From Hemibagrus wyckioides (taxonomy: Eukaryota; Chordata; Actinopteri; Siluriformes; Bagridae), in NCBI RefSeq assembly GCF_019097595.1, contig NC_080732.1, positions 4,400,854 through 4,464,853 on the forward strand: a stretch of DNA of 64,000 bases. Reading direction: 5' to 3'. The position numbers and the translations under genes were made by a program. Positions 13,783-25,320 of the stretch are shown one piece after another (the first letter of the stretch is position 1; each line of letters begins with the position of its first letter). Under the pieces are notes generated by a model. That model searched no databases and was not told where the DNA came from. It saw only the letters and a list, made by a program, of their open reading frames with translations.

Positions 13783-14243
13783 TTCACTCCTTGAATTCTT
13801 TTCTCCTCCGATTAAATAATAATAATAATGATAATAATAATAATAATAAAGGGTCTCTTTGAGACAAAAGACTTTGTGTATAAGTTTGCTCAGTCGAGAG
13901 TCGGTGAGAGCATGATGAAAGTTGTCCGGTTCGAGTCGCAATGGTTCAAAGAAGCGGCGAAGAAATCAAGCGGCAGTCCAGAGGAAGGAGGAAAGTCTCT
14001 CCTGAAGTGTCCAAAAGTGTGCAGCAGTGGCTTTGTGGCCATCAGTCATGATCTGTGGTCCATGTGCCTGCCCACCATCCTACACACACACACACCCTCC
14101 TTCAGCACTGAGAGGAGAGGAAAAGCTCAAGCCTGGGGCTTCATGCCAGCACCGTGCAAGGGGAAACACTGCTGATCACATGGGGGGCCATTTCATTCCC
14201 ACACTTTCCCACACTCTAACTGCACCTCAGCACTCTCTTTCCC

Positions 14244-14283
<40 letters not shown>

Positions 14284-14535
14284 TGGCCTCCTTCTCCCAA
14301 GTGGGCTGTTAATGACATCTAGCTATAGACACCGGAGTGGGAGAAGGTTTCTAAAAAGTTCTCCAAGTTTTATGTGCGGTGTAAATGCATCAACGTTCTC
14401 ACATTATTGAACAGGGTTTTTTGTAACGCTTCCTAATATTTCCAAATATCATGGATTCTTCCTCAGTATGAAGAAATGTTATAAATGGCAAAAAAAAAAA
14501 TAAAAATCAAACATTACAAACTCTTCCTCAAGATA
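13783..14535. other. prex2 5' flank with simple repeats
   Basis: DNA upstream of the prex2 start on the minus strand. It holds an ATT/ATA trinucleotide run (about 13815-13850), a moderately CG-containing block (13930-14160), and a CT then CA microsatellite at 14232-14283. A promoter and 5' UTR are expected here but no element can be pinned down. Confidence 0.4.
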
Positions 14536-15086
14536 CAATGACCAAGCGTAACATTATGACCGGCTGGCTACTATTGTGTTTTGCTCCCAAAACAGCCCTG
14601 ACCCCATCCTGCACTGTGTATTCTGACACCTTTCTATCAGAACCAGCATTACCTTCTTCAGCAATTTGAGCAACAGTAGCCTGTTGGATCAGTCCCTGGA
14701 GGATTGGATCACACGGGCCAGCCTTCTTTCCCCACGTGCATCAATGAGCCTTGGCCGCCCATGACCCTGTCACCGGTTCACCACTGTTCCTTCCTTGGAC
14801 CACTTTTGATAGATACTGACCACTGCAGACCGGGAACACCCCACAAGAGCTGCAGTTTTGTAGATGCTCTGATCCAGTGGTCTAGCCATCACAATATGGC
14901 CCTTCATCAAACTCGCTCAAATCCTCATGCTTGCCCATTTTTTCTGCTTCTAACACATCAACTTTGAGAACAAAATGTTCACTTGCTGCCTAATATATCC
15001 CACCCACTAACAGGTGCCATGATGAGGAGATCATCAGTGTTATTCACTTCACCTCTCAGTGGTCATAATGTTATGCCTGATCAGTG
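14536..15086 (-). mobile_element. Tc1-type deletion derivative, family B, both ends present
   Basis: A 551-bp copy flanked by TA on both sides, with terminal repeats related to CACTGATCAGGCATAACATT. On the minus strand it carries the transposase HTH region ([23 protein letters not shown], decayed). It jumps to the 3' end through a GTGCAGGATGGGG-type junction. The catalytic domain is absent. Confidence 0.8.
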
Positions 15087-15587
15087 TATTTGAATGTTAC
15101 AAACTCTTCACCAATATAAAGTAATGTTATAAACTTTTCCTCACTATAAAGTAGTTTTAAACTCTCCCTGAAAGTAATCTTACATCATGTAGTATGTAAT
15201 GTAGCATCATGAACATCAGTATCAGCTAGCATTAGGAACTCTTCCTAAAATTAATCCAACATTCCTGAAATCGATCTAATTGGATATTGTGAACTCTTCC
15301 TTAATATAATCAAATATACTGGAATTCATCTAACATTATGGGCAGAGCTCGGTCACCATGAGCCATTAGAACAGCTTATACTACAGGAATGAACACCATA
15401 GATATACTGATCGAGATCTCTCAGAGGTGGGTTTAGATCTGGTCAGTGTGAAGGCCATAGTATACATAGTTTGCAGACTTTTTATCAACATGAAAGCATG
15501 CAGTGAGCCTTCAATGCATTGTGGATGGAGGATAAATGTGATCAGTAAAATAAAGAAATACCGCATGGAGAAGAACAATCACAATCA
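15087..15587. other. Degenerate short tandem phrases
   Basis: Loosely repeated phrases such as 'aactcttcctcaatata', 'taatgttataaact' and 'gaactcttccttaatata' occur between 14440 and 15320 around the transposon copy. They suggest an old low-identity tandem array. No gene. Confidence 0.35.
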
Positions 15588-16047
<460 letters not shown>

Positions 16048-16111
16048 TAGTTAGGTTTCCCACGATTTGTATTGAAGGAATATATAGCATATATTTATAT
16101 GCAAAATCATG

Positions 16112-16190
16112 ATAATGGAGTGGCTTGGTTGTAGAAAATACTAAACTGAACCTATTGCATCATGCCTTCACAGCCAACATTAAGCCGTTC
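16112..16190 (+). repeat. 79-bp inverted repeat, left arm
   Basis: Matches the reverse complement of 17205-17283 over 79 bp with one mismatch that I can see. The arms enclose 1014 bp. Confidence 0.9.
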
Positions 16191-16825
16191 TGCTACATTA
16201 AACCTAATCTTCTCCGTCATGCCATTTCTTCGAAACATCGCTCTCAGTTACTTTGAAGTGCACAGCTCATGCCCACTTCTGGACCAGCGGAGCGTGAAAC
16301 TGGCTATCAATAGAAGAAACAGACAGTTCGACAGTTCACAGTAATTCGGCCTGATAGAACATGCGATAGAACATAATTAGTCTTTTATGACTCTGAATGC
16401 TACACAGCATTTTTAATAACGGAATAGCGTTCTTGTTTGCACAGTGTATTACCCTGGAAAAAAACTTAGGCCCCAGTGACTGGTTTTCCCATGGACTTTT
16501 ATTTGATTAGACTGATTGAAATCCAATTGTACAGCTCCACGGGGGAGGATGGAGCGCTCGCTGATGAATCAGGGGCTGCCTGCTGACTCCAGTGTTTGCA
16601 CTGCTTAATGTGGGCCAAATTAAAATAACTGCAAAGTTAAATATATGTTACTGCATGGGCACTGACTTCTGGTGGCTAATTCTTTAGAGCCCATTAGAGG
16701 ACATTGTTCTACGGTGTTAAAAATCGAGTAGGATCATAACGAAAATGATTATGTTATACAATGTTATTACATTATATTATTAATGCGTTCACAATCAGTA
16801 ACCATTTTATCCTGGTAGAAATAAA
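16191..16825. other. Unassigned spacer inside the inverted repeat
   Basis: No gene or known repeat recognised between the left arm and the microsatellites. Confidence 0.4.
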
Positions 16826-16901
16826 GCACACACACACACTCACACACACACACACACACACACACACAGTCATACAAACCAAACGGCAATTTACCATAAT
16901 C

Positions 16902-16937
<36 letters not shown>

Positions 16938-16945
16938 AAAAGATT

Positions 16946-16979
<34 letters not shown>

Positions 16980-17200
16980 ATACATAAAGACATAGAGAAA
17001 AAGAAAGACAGAAAGATTGAGAGAGAGAGAAGAGAGAAAGACTGAGAGAATGACAGAGAATAAGAAAGAGAGACAGAGAGAGAGACAGACAGACAGACGG
17101 ACAGAGAGAGATAGAGAGAGAAAGACATAGAGAGAGAGAAGGATCAAAAAGATTGAAAGAGAGAGAGTTTTTCTGTCTCTCTCTCTCTTTCTATCATTTT
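16826..17200. repeat. Compound CA / GA / CT microsatellite
   Basis: CA run at 16826-16868, then GA-rich DNA from about 16905 to 17166 with AGAC and AAAG variants, then CT at 17172-17190. Reading frames through it give Ser-Leu repeats only. Confidence 0.92.
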
Positions 17201-17204
17201 GCTG

Positions 17205-17283
17205 GAACGGCTTAATATTGGCTGTGAAGGCATGATGCAATAGGTTCAGTTTAGTATTTTCTACAACCAAGCCACTCCATTAT
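17205..17283 (-). repeat. 79-bp inverted repeat, right arm
   Basis: Reverse complement of 16112-16190. It ends 11 bp before the left terminus of the intact Tc1 element. Confidence 0.9.
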
Positions 17284-17294
17284 ATATATATATA

Positions 17295-18542
17295 CACTAT
17301 ATTGCCAAAAGTATTCGCTCACCTGCCTTGACTCGCATATAAACTTAAGTGACATCCCATTCCTAATCCATAGTGGTCAATATGATGTCGGTCCACCATT
17401 TGCAGCTATAACAGCTTCAACTCTTCTGGGAAGGCTGTCCACAAGGTTTAGGAGTGTATTTATGGGAATTTTTGACCATTCTTCCAGAAGCGCATTTGTG
17501 AGGTCACACACTGATGTTGGATGAGAAGGCCTGGCTCTCAGTCTCCGCTCTAATTCATCCCAAAGGTGTTCTATCGGGTTGAGGTCAGGACTCTGTGCAG
17601 GCCAGTCAAGTTCATCCACACCAGACTCTTTCATCCATGTCTTTATGGACCTTGCTTTGTGCACTGGTGCACAGTCATGTTGGAAGAGGAAGGGGCCAGC
17701 TCCAAACTGTTCCCACAAAGTTGGGAGCATGGAATTGTCCAAAATGTCTTGGTATGCTGAAGCATTCAGAGTTCCTTTCACTGGAACTAAGGGGCCAAGC
17801 CCAGCTCCTGAAAAACAACCCCACACCATAATCCCCCCTCCACCAAACTTTACACTTGGCACAATGCAGTCAGACAAGTACCGTTCTCCTGGCAACCGCC
17901 AAACCCAGACTCGTCCATCAGATTGCCAGATGGAGAAGCGTGATTCGTCACTCCAGAGAACGCGTCTCCACTGCTCTAGAGTCCAGTGGCGGCGTGCTTT
18001 ACACCACTGCATCCGACGCTTTGCATTGCACTTGGTGATGTATGGCTTGGATGCAGCTGCTCGGCCATGGAAACCCATTCCATGAAGCTCTCTGCGCACT
18101 GTTCTTGAGCTAATCTGAAGGCCACATGAAGTTTGGAGGTCTGTAGCGATTGACTCTGCAGAAAGTTGGCGACCTCTTCGCACTATGCGCCTCAGCATCC
18201 ACTGACCCCGCTCCGTCAGTTTACGTGGCCTACCACTTCGTGGCCGAGTTGCTGTCGTTCCCAAACACTTCCACGTTCTTATAATACAGCTGACAGTTGA
18301 CTGTGGAATATTTAGGAGCGAGGAAATTTCACGACTGGATTTGTTGCACAGGTGGCATCCTATCACAGTTCCACGCTGGAATTCACTGAGCTCCTGAGAG
18401 CGACCCATTCTTTCACAAATGTTTGTAAAAACAGTCTGCATGCCTAGGTGCTTGATTTTATACACCTGTGGCCATGGAAGTGATTGGAACACCTGATTCT
18501 GATTATTTGAATGGGTGAGTGAATACTTTTGGCAATATAGTG
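17295..18542 (-). mobile_element. Full-length Tc1 transposon with intact transposase
   Basis: A 1248-bp element bounded by TA dinucleotides (17293-17294 and 18543-18544). Terminal repeats of about 29 bp start CACTATATTGCCAAAAGTAT and show one visible mismatch. It carries one uninterrupted transposase gene on the minus strand. The insertion lies in a TA-rich microsatellite between prex2 and cpa6. Its length equals that of the copy at 53776-55023. Confidence 0.95.
17377..18408 (-). CDS. Tc1/mariner DD34E transposase, intact
   Basis: Cut-and-paste transposase of 343 residues, the usual Tc1 length, starting at [10 protein letters not shown]. The N-terminal paired-like region has two helix-turn-helix units (about 8-50 and 72-115). 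They are separated by a GRPRKLT AT-hook-like motif at 59-65. The catalytic domain has Asp154 in LWSDESRF, Asp245 in FQHDCAPVH and Glu280 in [13 protein letters not shown]. There are 34 residues between the last two, the Tc1 signature. A glycine-rich [15 protein letters not shown] lies between. The frame stays open upstream through the terminal repeat and a GA microsatellite to 18861, but that part is low-complexity and not transposase. An alternative Met lies 11 codons upstream (18441). The gene lacks stops and frameshifts, so it is recent and possibly active. Confidence 0.93.
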   Translation of the reverse strand: MGRSQELSEFQRGTVIGCHLCNKSSREISSLLNIPQSTVSCIIRTWKCLGTTATRPRSGRPRKLTERGQWMLRRIVRRGRQLSAESIATDLQTSCGLQISSRTVRRELHGMGFHGRAAASKPYITKCNAKRRMQWCKARRHWTLEQWRRVLWSDESRFSIWQSDGRVWVWRLPGERYLSDCIVPSVKFGGGGIMVWGCFSGAGLGPLVPVKGTLNASAYQDILDNSMLPTLWEQFGAGPFLFQHDCAPVHKARSIKTWMKESGVDELDWPAQSPDLNPIEHLWDELERRLRARPSHPTSVCDLTNALLEEWSKIPINTLLNLVDSLPRRVEAVIAANGGPTSY

Positions 18543-18604
<62 letters not shown>

Positions 18605-18623
18605 GCGAGAGAGAGAGAGACAT

Positions 18624-18667
<44 letters not shown>

Positions 18668-18703
18668 GGAAAGATTGAAAGAGAGAGAGAGACAGAGAGA
18701 TGG
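18543..18703. repeat. (TA)n-(GA)n microsatellite
   Basis: TA run 18543-18562 followed by GA repeats to about 18664, then imperfect GA to 18703. It abuts the Tc1 right end. Confidence 0.93.
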
Positions 18704-20018
18704 TTCAAATGTAAGCAAAATACACATTTTTTCACTTGATGTTTTTGGAGGAAACTGGAGAACCCAGATGACGCTCCCTCAGATGAAGATGATAAACTCG
18801 ACACAGACAGAAATCTGAGCTCAGGGTTTGTACCAGGGCCCCTGAAACTGTGAGGCGGCATGTTAGCATGTCTGCTGTTAGAAAAGCCAGTCAGAACTCG
18901 AGCTTTGGGATTTCTTCAGCGTTAAAGTAGCCCTTTAACTTGATTCCATTTTAGAAATACTTCCAGGAAGAGTATACACCAAAAAAACATCACTGAAGAA
19001 CCTCCTATATTAAAAACAAGTGACGGTGACAGCAGTGTCTGTGTGGAGGTTGTGGAAAAACAGTAGAGCAGTGGTAAGGAACTAAACATTCTTTGTTGGA
19101 CACTGCCCTCTAATGTCCACTACCATTAACACAACCGGATATACAGAGCTCTGTTCTGCTTTAAGGGGCATTTATTTATTTTCCCAGCATTCTCTGACTC
19201 CGTCACCGCATATCAGAAAAATCTTCTTTACACTGATCTCATATCCTAAGAGGAAACCTTTTTCCATCCTGATGAAAGTGGTGACCCCGCCTTTTCCATG
19301 GTGGCCACGCCCCCTCGACAATGCAAGGGTTTATTGAGGATAAAAATGATCACATGCTGAAGCTTTACACTCACAAGATCTCAACCCCATGAAAGATTTT
19401 GGAGTGACAGTAAATCCTACATTCTGTCTTGTGGCCTCTGTATGGTTCATGATCTGTTAGTGATTTATAATGAAATATTTTTGATGTGCTGAGCAGATTT
19501 TGTTTGGCTGGTTCTGTATTTTTGTTATTGGTGTGAGAATTTACTGGATTTCTACCAGTTTGTACAGATGAGGAGATGATGGAGCTGGAAAAACTGAAGG
19601 ATTAAAGCACTGCTGCAGTTCTCTGGCTTCAGTGCCTTTGGTGGACAAAGTAAACAGTAAACAGTAGTATACAAAATTTCTAAGCAAGGCAATTAATTAA
19701 TTAAGTAATTTATTGTTTGTTTGTTTGTTTGTTTGTTTGTTTGTAAAGAACTGAAGATCACGTGAAAATTATTCATTTTTAATTTTAAAACTGGTTAATT
19801 TTTAGTTCAAATGTTTTGGGTGGGTTTTTTACAGTATAGTCAAGTGCAAGCTTGCTGGTTTAACTGTCCAGTAGATGGCGCAGTTGTCTTCCACTTCACA
19901 GTGAAAGCGTTGGCGTTTACAGACAATACTGTACCTATGGCTTACGCATACAAGAATTGTACTATTATATAAAAAATGTCTGTTATTAATTATTTGTATG
20001 CAATAAAAAGGCAACATA
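18704..20018. other. No gene; GTTT tetranucleotide repeat
   Basis: Unassigned intergenic DNA containing a (GTTT)n run at about 19714-19744. Confidence 0.45.
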
Positions 20019-20565
<547 letters not shown>

Positions 20566-21284
20566 TATCTACAGTGGAATATCTGACTTTTATAACACAA
20601 CAAAAATCTGTCTATCCTATAATGCAAACATTAAAAAGCCACTCGGATACAGCGTATCAAACTTTATTTTCTGGGGTTCATGTGTATATACGAGAGAGAG
20701 AGAGAGAGAGAGATGGTTCAAATGTAAGCAAACATGTGACTTTCGGATGCTACTGTACAGTATATTCCGTTAATAGCTTTTATATTCTGTGTGATGATAA
20801 TTTTTAAGTGAATTTGAGTGTGCTGTCAAATCAGAGTGGATGATGACCATTAATCATTATTAAATACCTTTTACAAAATAGTCAAGAACCAGTAAAAGAT
20901 TCTACAGTTGTCTCTTGATTATTCTAGAAGCAAATAACCCTTAAATATATGAATAAAACAAGAACATAAAAAGGAAATAAAAAGGCTTATGGGACATAAA
21001 TAGAGCGTAAACACCACTGCTGAGCCTTTGGGGTTTGTATTTTGGGGAACAAATCTGTACTGATACATTCAGCCTTTATTCTGACTGTGTGGCCTGTATG
21101 AAAGGCTGTGGTTTGTTTGCACAATTGAGCTGAAAAAATAGTCAGTGGACGGCTTTCAGGCCTCAGTTTCATTAGGAACAGTCTTTTATTCTGACAAGAA
21201 CTTTCTTTATGTTCTATAAATATGGTTGTTCTAGCTCATAATTATATACAGTATGATCACCATAACACAGAGAGAAGAAAACTG
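20566..21284. other. No gene; short GA repeat
   Basis: Unassigned DNA with a GA microsatellite at 20692-20713. Confidence 0.45.
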
Positions 21285-21833
21285 GATGTTGCTGGGGTTT
21301 GTTTTATAAAAATGTCCTATTCCTTTTTGCTAGCTAGCATGATGGATAGACTAGCTAGCAGTCCTGCAGATCTGTGAAACTCTTAACAACACACTGAAGA
21401 AAAGTAATTCATTAGAAATAAATGATCCTTCGTGATTTAATGTACAGAACCGACATGATTTCTGGAGGATACAGATTAGCATTAGTGTTAGCTAGCATGC
21501 TAATATCATGTAATCAGCTGTAGCGGCTAAACAGCCCCTGTCAAAAAGGCTGAGAGAACAATATTTGATGTTGCAGGGGTTTTTCTTTAAAAGGTTTCCT
21601 ATTCCTTTTTGCTAGCTAGCATGATAGATAGGCTAGCTAGCGGTCCTATAGTGCTGTCAAACTCCTAACAACACACTGAAGAAAATATCAGCGGTAAATA
21701 AATCATCGTCGATCCTTCATGACTTAATATACAAAGCCAACATGATTTTTTTTTTTTGAAAGGATTCATATTAGCATTAGTGTAAGCCAGCATGCTAATA
21801 TCATGTAATCAGCTGTAGTGGCCATATTCAGCT
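21285..21833. repeat. Direct tandem duplication, about 282-bp period
   Basis: 21285-21536 and 21567-21833 share long matching blocks in order: tcctttttgctagctagcat, aacaacacactgaagaaaa, and gctaatatcatgtaatcagc. No coding content. Confidence 0.85.
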
Positions 21834-22551
21834 CATGTCTCTCAAACGAAGTGGAGACACTTTGTTTACAGTATTTTCTAGTTTATTATACAGCAGCCAT
21901 GCCTGCACACTCGACAATGCAAAATGCTTTTTCCTTGATACGGTAGCGTAGGAATGAAGCTCTGCTTAACAGGGAAGGAGTAAGAAAAGGGAAATAATGT
22001 GAGATCTGAAACACAGCTGAGGCAGAGCATGACCCGCATTTATGTCAGACAGAGTGCAGCTTTGATGCGGGTGTGTTTCAGGTGGATGTTTCCCTTGCTT
22101 CTTTCCAACCCACATCTCACAGCAGTAGTTTAGGCCAGGGTTCTGTCACATCACATCTCATACTTTAGCTAAGAAGTGGGCGAAGAAGTATTTTTATGAA
22201 TCATATGTTCTTCCTGTGGACCAGGGATGGAGTAGTTACTCAGATGTTAAGCCAAGACCAGAAATTTGTGCGTGTGCAACCCTAAATATAAGTAAAACTC
22301 TAAATAAAGGAGAGCTTTATACTAATGTATAAATAACGTTGGTGGTGAAGAAGCATTGTTGCTTGTGATCTTGAGCTCATACTGTGGTCTGTGTGTGTGG
22401 AGTTTCCAATGTTCTCCTCATTAGGGCTCTAGAGCTTGGTGGGAATGTGTATATGCATGGCAACCCTATGTTATTTAACTTTTTCGAGTTTGGTGATCAC
22501 CTGGATTTTCACGTGGATCACACTTCTGAGCAGTCTCTAGGCACTTACCTG
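21834..22551. other. No gene recognised
   Basis: Unassigned intergenic DNA with only short open frames. Confidence 0.4.
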
Positions 22552-23315
22552 GACTGTCTGGACTGACCTCTTCTCACAACCTTGGGGTAACCATGGACAA
22601 TCAACTGTAAATTTCCTCCCATGTTGCTAATGTCACATGCTTATATGTCGGTTTCTTCTGTACAACGTCAGAAGGATTCAGCCATTTTTATCCACACGGG
22701 CTGCTCAGGTGCTTGTTCAGTCTCTGGTCATTTCGAGACTGGACTATGCAGCTTTCTAAAGGCAGGTCTACCTATGAACGCAGTTCGTCCACTGCAAATG
22801 ATCCAAAATGCAGCCACACGTGTTGTTCTCCCACTGCTGCATTCCCAGATGAAAATCCATCAGATTCAAAACACTGACACTTGCGTACAAAGCCAAGAAG
22901 AAAGCTTCATCTTACCTCAAAGCTCTTATTACTCCTCACACTGCACCTCGCTCCCTCTGATCCACTAGCACTGCTCGACTGGTCCCAGTATCTCTCAGGC
23001 CAAGAGGTAGGTGTTACATCTAGTCTCTTTTCTGTTCTGGCACCGAGATGGTGGAATGAACTTGCCCTACATGTCCAAACAGGAGTCACTGGCCATCTTC
23101 AGACCATGGATAAAGACCTACATCTTCCTGAAATTTTGAAGCTAGCTCTTATTTCCCCTGTTTGTTTTGTTGTATGTGGATATATATTAAAATCAGTGAC
23201 CTTTTGAATCAGTGTTAACGTATTCATCGACAGAGACTTCAAAGCTCTCTTGTACGTCACTCTGGATAAGATCGTCTGCCAACTGCCGTAAATGTAAATG
23301 TAAATGTAAATCTCA
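22552..23315 (+). mobile_element. LINE (L2-like) 3' fragment
   Basis: Frameshifted plus-strand translation shows the C-terminus of a non-LTR reverse transcriptase: CRFLLYNVRRIQPFLSTRAA-type, GLPMNAVRPLQMIQNAATRV and SVLAPRWWNELALHVQT. The tail has 'ctggataagatcgtctgcca' and a (TAAATG)n end, typical of fish L2-family LINEs. Multiple frameshifts and stops make it dead. Confidence 0.82.
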
Positions 23316-24292
23316 CAGATGATATTTAACAAACACACGTAAAAGATCCCCTAACGGTCTGTGAGCAGGGTTTTAAATACACCAGTTACTCAGGGATGCT
23401 CTCCTCTCCAGTGGTGTGCCAATACTTTTAGTGCTTATTTTAAATCTTTTGTACAGCTGGATTTTATTTGGAACAGAAAGAGCACCACTCCAGCACTATA
23501 TACAAAGCAGACACTGAATAAAAGTCTTGTTAAAAAAAAAAATATTGGAAACATTCTTGCATAGTTGTATTTTGCATACTGACAATCTCAATTGTCGGAT
23601 CTTTCCTCGTTACAGGAAGAGACGAGCCCCAGATTTAGAACCGTCAATCATTTCAATATGCTTTTTGGTTTTTAGAAAATCAGAGAATGATCATTTGGAT
23701 ATTAAAATGTTATCCTCTTTTCTATTTCATTCTTTGTCAAAGTGAGCACTCACTGGTATTCAAAGTCTCCCAGAAAGCAAAGGAGCGAATGGCCCACATT
23801 TACAACTTCGTCTTGCCCTCTTACTGCGATGGAAAGATGCCGATGAACTCATCCAAATCTGGCTGCCAGTACACAGCTCCAGCTTGACCCTGATGAAACC
23901 GTATCTCCAGCATGATGCAGACCAGAACATACAGCTGGGCCACTTCACTGAAAGCCTTCAGATGTGGTTCGTTGTGTTTGGACCCAAATTCTGTGAAAAT
24001 GTGACTGCTTATAGTTTGTCTGCCTATGTCCCACAACATACTTTGTTAAAACATGCCCTTATGTGCCTACACTCAACCTCTGCTATGTAGGCAGTGAAAG
24101 AAGTAAGATGTCTTTACTTACGTGTTTTATTTCGCTTATTCCACAGCAACCGAATTTTTTAATTTGTTCATGAGCAGCATATCATACTTTTTAAAGTGAC
24201 TCCCTGTAACCGCTGACAGTCATCACTTCTTCATAAGGCACTATTTTTTCTCGAACATGAATTCCATGCAAAGTCAGAAGAAGAAGAAGAAC
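23316..24292. other. No known gene; one gene-like minus-strand segment
   Basis: A minus-strand open frame at 23821-24039 contains an amphipathic, non-repetitive stretch around LKAFSEVAQLYVLVCIMLEI and AGAVYWQPDLDEFIGIFPSQ. It could be a lone exon or a retrocopy fragment, but I do not recognise the family. Everything else in the stretch is unassigned. Confidence 0.25.
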
Positions 24293-24525
24293 TGAAGGAA
24301 GACTTTATTATCACCACATATACATTACAGCACAGTGGAATTCGTTTCTTCGCATATCCCAGCTGAGGAAGCTGAGGGTCAGAGTGCAGGGGCAGCACAG
24401 TATGAGACAGCGCCCCTGGAACAGAGCGGGTTAAAGGAGGGCCTTGCTCAATTGCCCAACAGTGGAGCTTGGTGGTGCTGGGGCTTGAACTCTGATCCTT
24501 GACAGATGAAGTGGTTCCACTGACA
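24293..24525. repeat. Dispersed fish repeat, copy 1
   Basis: Shares 'ttcttcgcatatccca' versus 'ttcttcacatatcccatc', the 'agcgcccctggaacag' versus 'acacccctggagcag' block, and 'ggtgctggggcttgaac' with the copy at 29217-29425. Confidence 0.7.
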
Positions 24526-24710
24526 GGGAAGTGGTAGCTCATTAGTCCAAAACAAGTTAAGGAAGGTTGTGAGTTCGAATCCCAGCTCCACCAAGCTACT
24601 GCTGCTGGGCCCCTGAGCAAGGCCCTTAACCCTCAGTTGCTCAGTTGTATAAAAAATGAGATAAATGTATGTCGCTCTGTATAAAGGCATCTGCTAAATG
24701 CTAGAAATGA
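24526..24710 (+). repeat. tRNA-derived SINE
   Basis: A tRNA-like head with A-box-like 'gtggtagctcattag' and B-box-like 'ggttgtgagttcgaatccca'. A tail with 'ggcccctgagcaaggccctt' and 'tctgtataaaggcatctgct' follows, a common fish SINE layout. It is not a functional tRNA gene. Confidence 0.7.
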
Positions 24711-24721
24711 AGGTGAAGTGA

Positions 24722-25320
24722 TTATTACAATGAATATCTCATTACAATGGCACCTGTCAAGCAAGAGGTGGGATAAATTAGATAACAAATGAACCATCAT
24801 TTCTCAAAGTTGAGGTGTTGGAAGCAGGAAGAATATGAGCAAGTTGTAATGGGTAGACAACTGGGTCTGTCTCCAAAACATCAGGTCTTGTGAAGTGTTC
24901 CTGGTGTGCAGTGGTTAGTACCTAGCAAAAGTGGTCCAAAAAAGGACAAGCAGTGACAGGGTCATGGGTGCCCAATGTCCAATGATGTCTGGTCTGGTCT
25001 GGTCAGGTGCCATCCCACAGAAGAGCTTTTGTAATTGCTTATGCTGGACATGATAGAGTTTGCTGCTATATACCAGACCAGAGTGCCCATGCTGACCTCT
25101 GTCCACTGGTGAAAGCTCCTACAAAGGGCACATGAGCATCAGAACTCAACCATGGAGGAATAGAAGAATGTGACCTGATCTGACGAATCATGTGGACAAC
25201 CAGGTACAAGGTGTAGATGAATCAGGGATGCACTATGGATAGAATGCCAGTGGAGGCAGTGTGATGCTCTGGTCAATATTCTGCTGTGATACCACAACAC
25301 ACCTTCAGAGATCTTGTAGA
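24722..25320 (+). mobile_element. Longer decayed Tc1 element, family B relative
   Basis: Starts with the family B leader ('aatggcacctgtcaagcaag', 'gttgaggtgttggaagcagg') and a decayed HTH region. It then continues into the catalytic half missing from the other copies: a decayed ATMEE.KNVT.SDES block around 25148-25195 corresponds to the first catalytic Asp region. Many stops and no clear right terminal repeat. Confidence 0.65.

Noticed and set aside
16767..17270. 167-codon Ser-Leu-rich frame
   Set aside because: Translation of a GA/CT/CA compound microsatellite; no non-repetitive protein content.
17566..18085. Plus-strand frames up to 168 codons
   Set aside because: They are antisense shadows of the minus-strand Tc1 transposase. 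Mirror shadows occur at 54280-54979.
18409..18861. N-terminal extension of the transposase frame to 494 residues
   Set aside because: The extra 151 codons translate a GA microsatellite, a TA run and the terminal repeat. Tc1 transposases are about 340 residues and start at the MGRS position, so the extension is not part of the protein.
24526..24600. Possible tRNA gene
   Set aside because: A- and B-box-like motifs are present, but no complete cloverleaf can be formed and the sequence runs on into a SINE tail.
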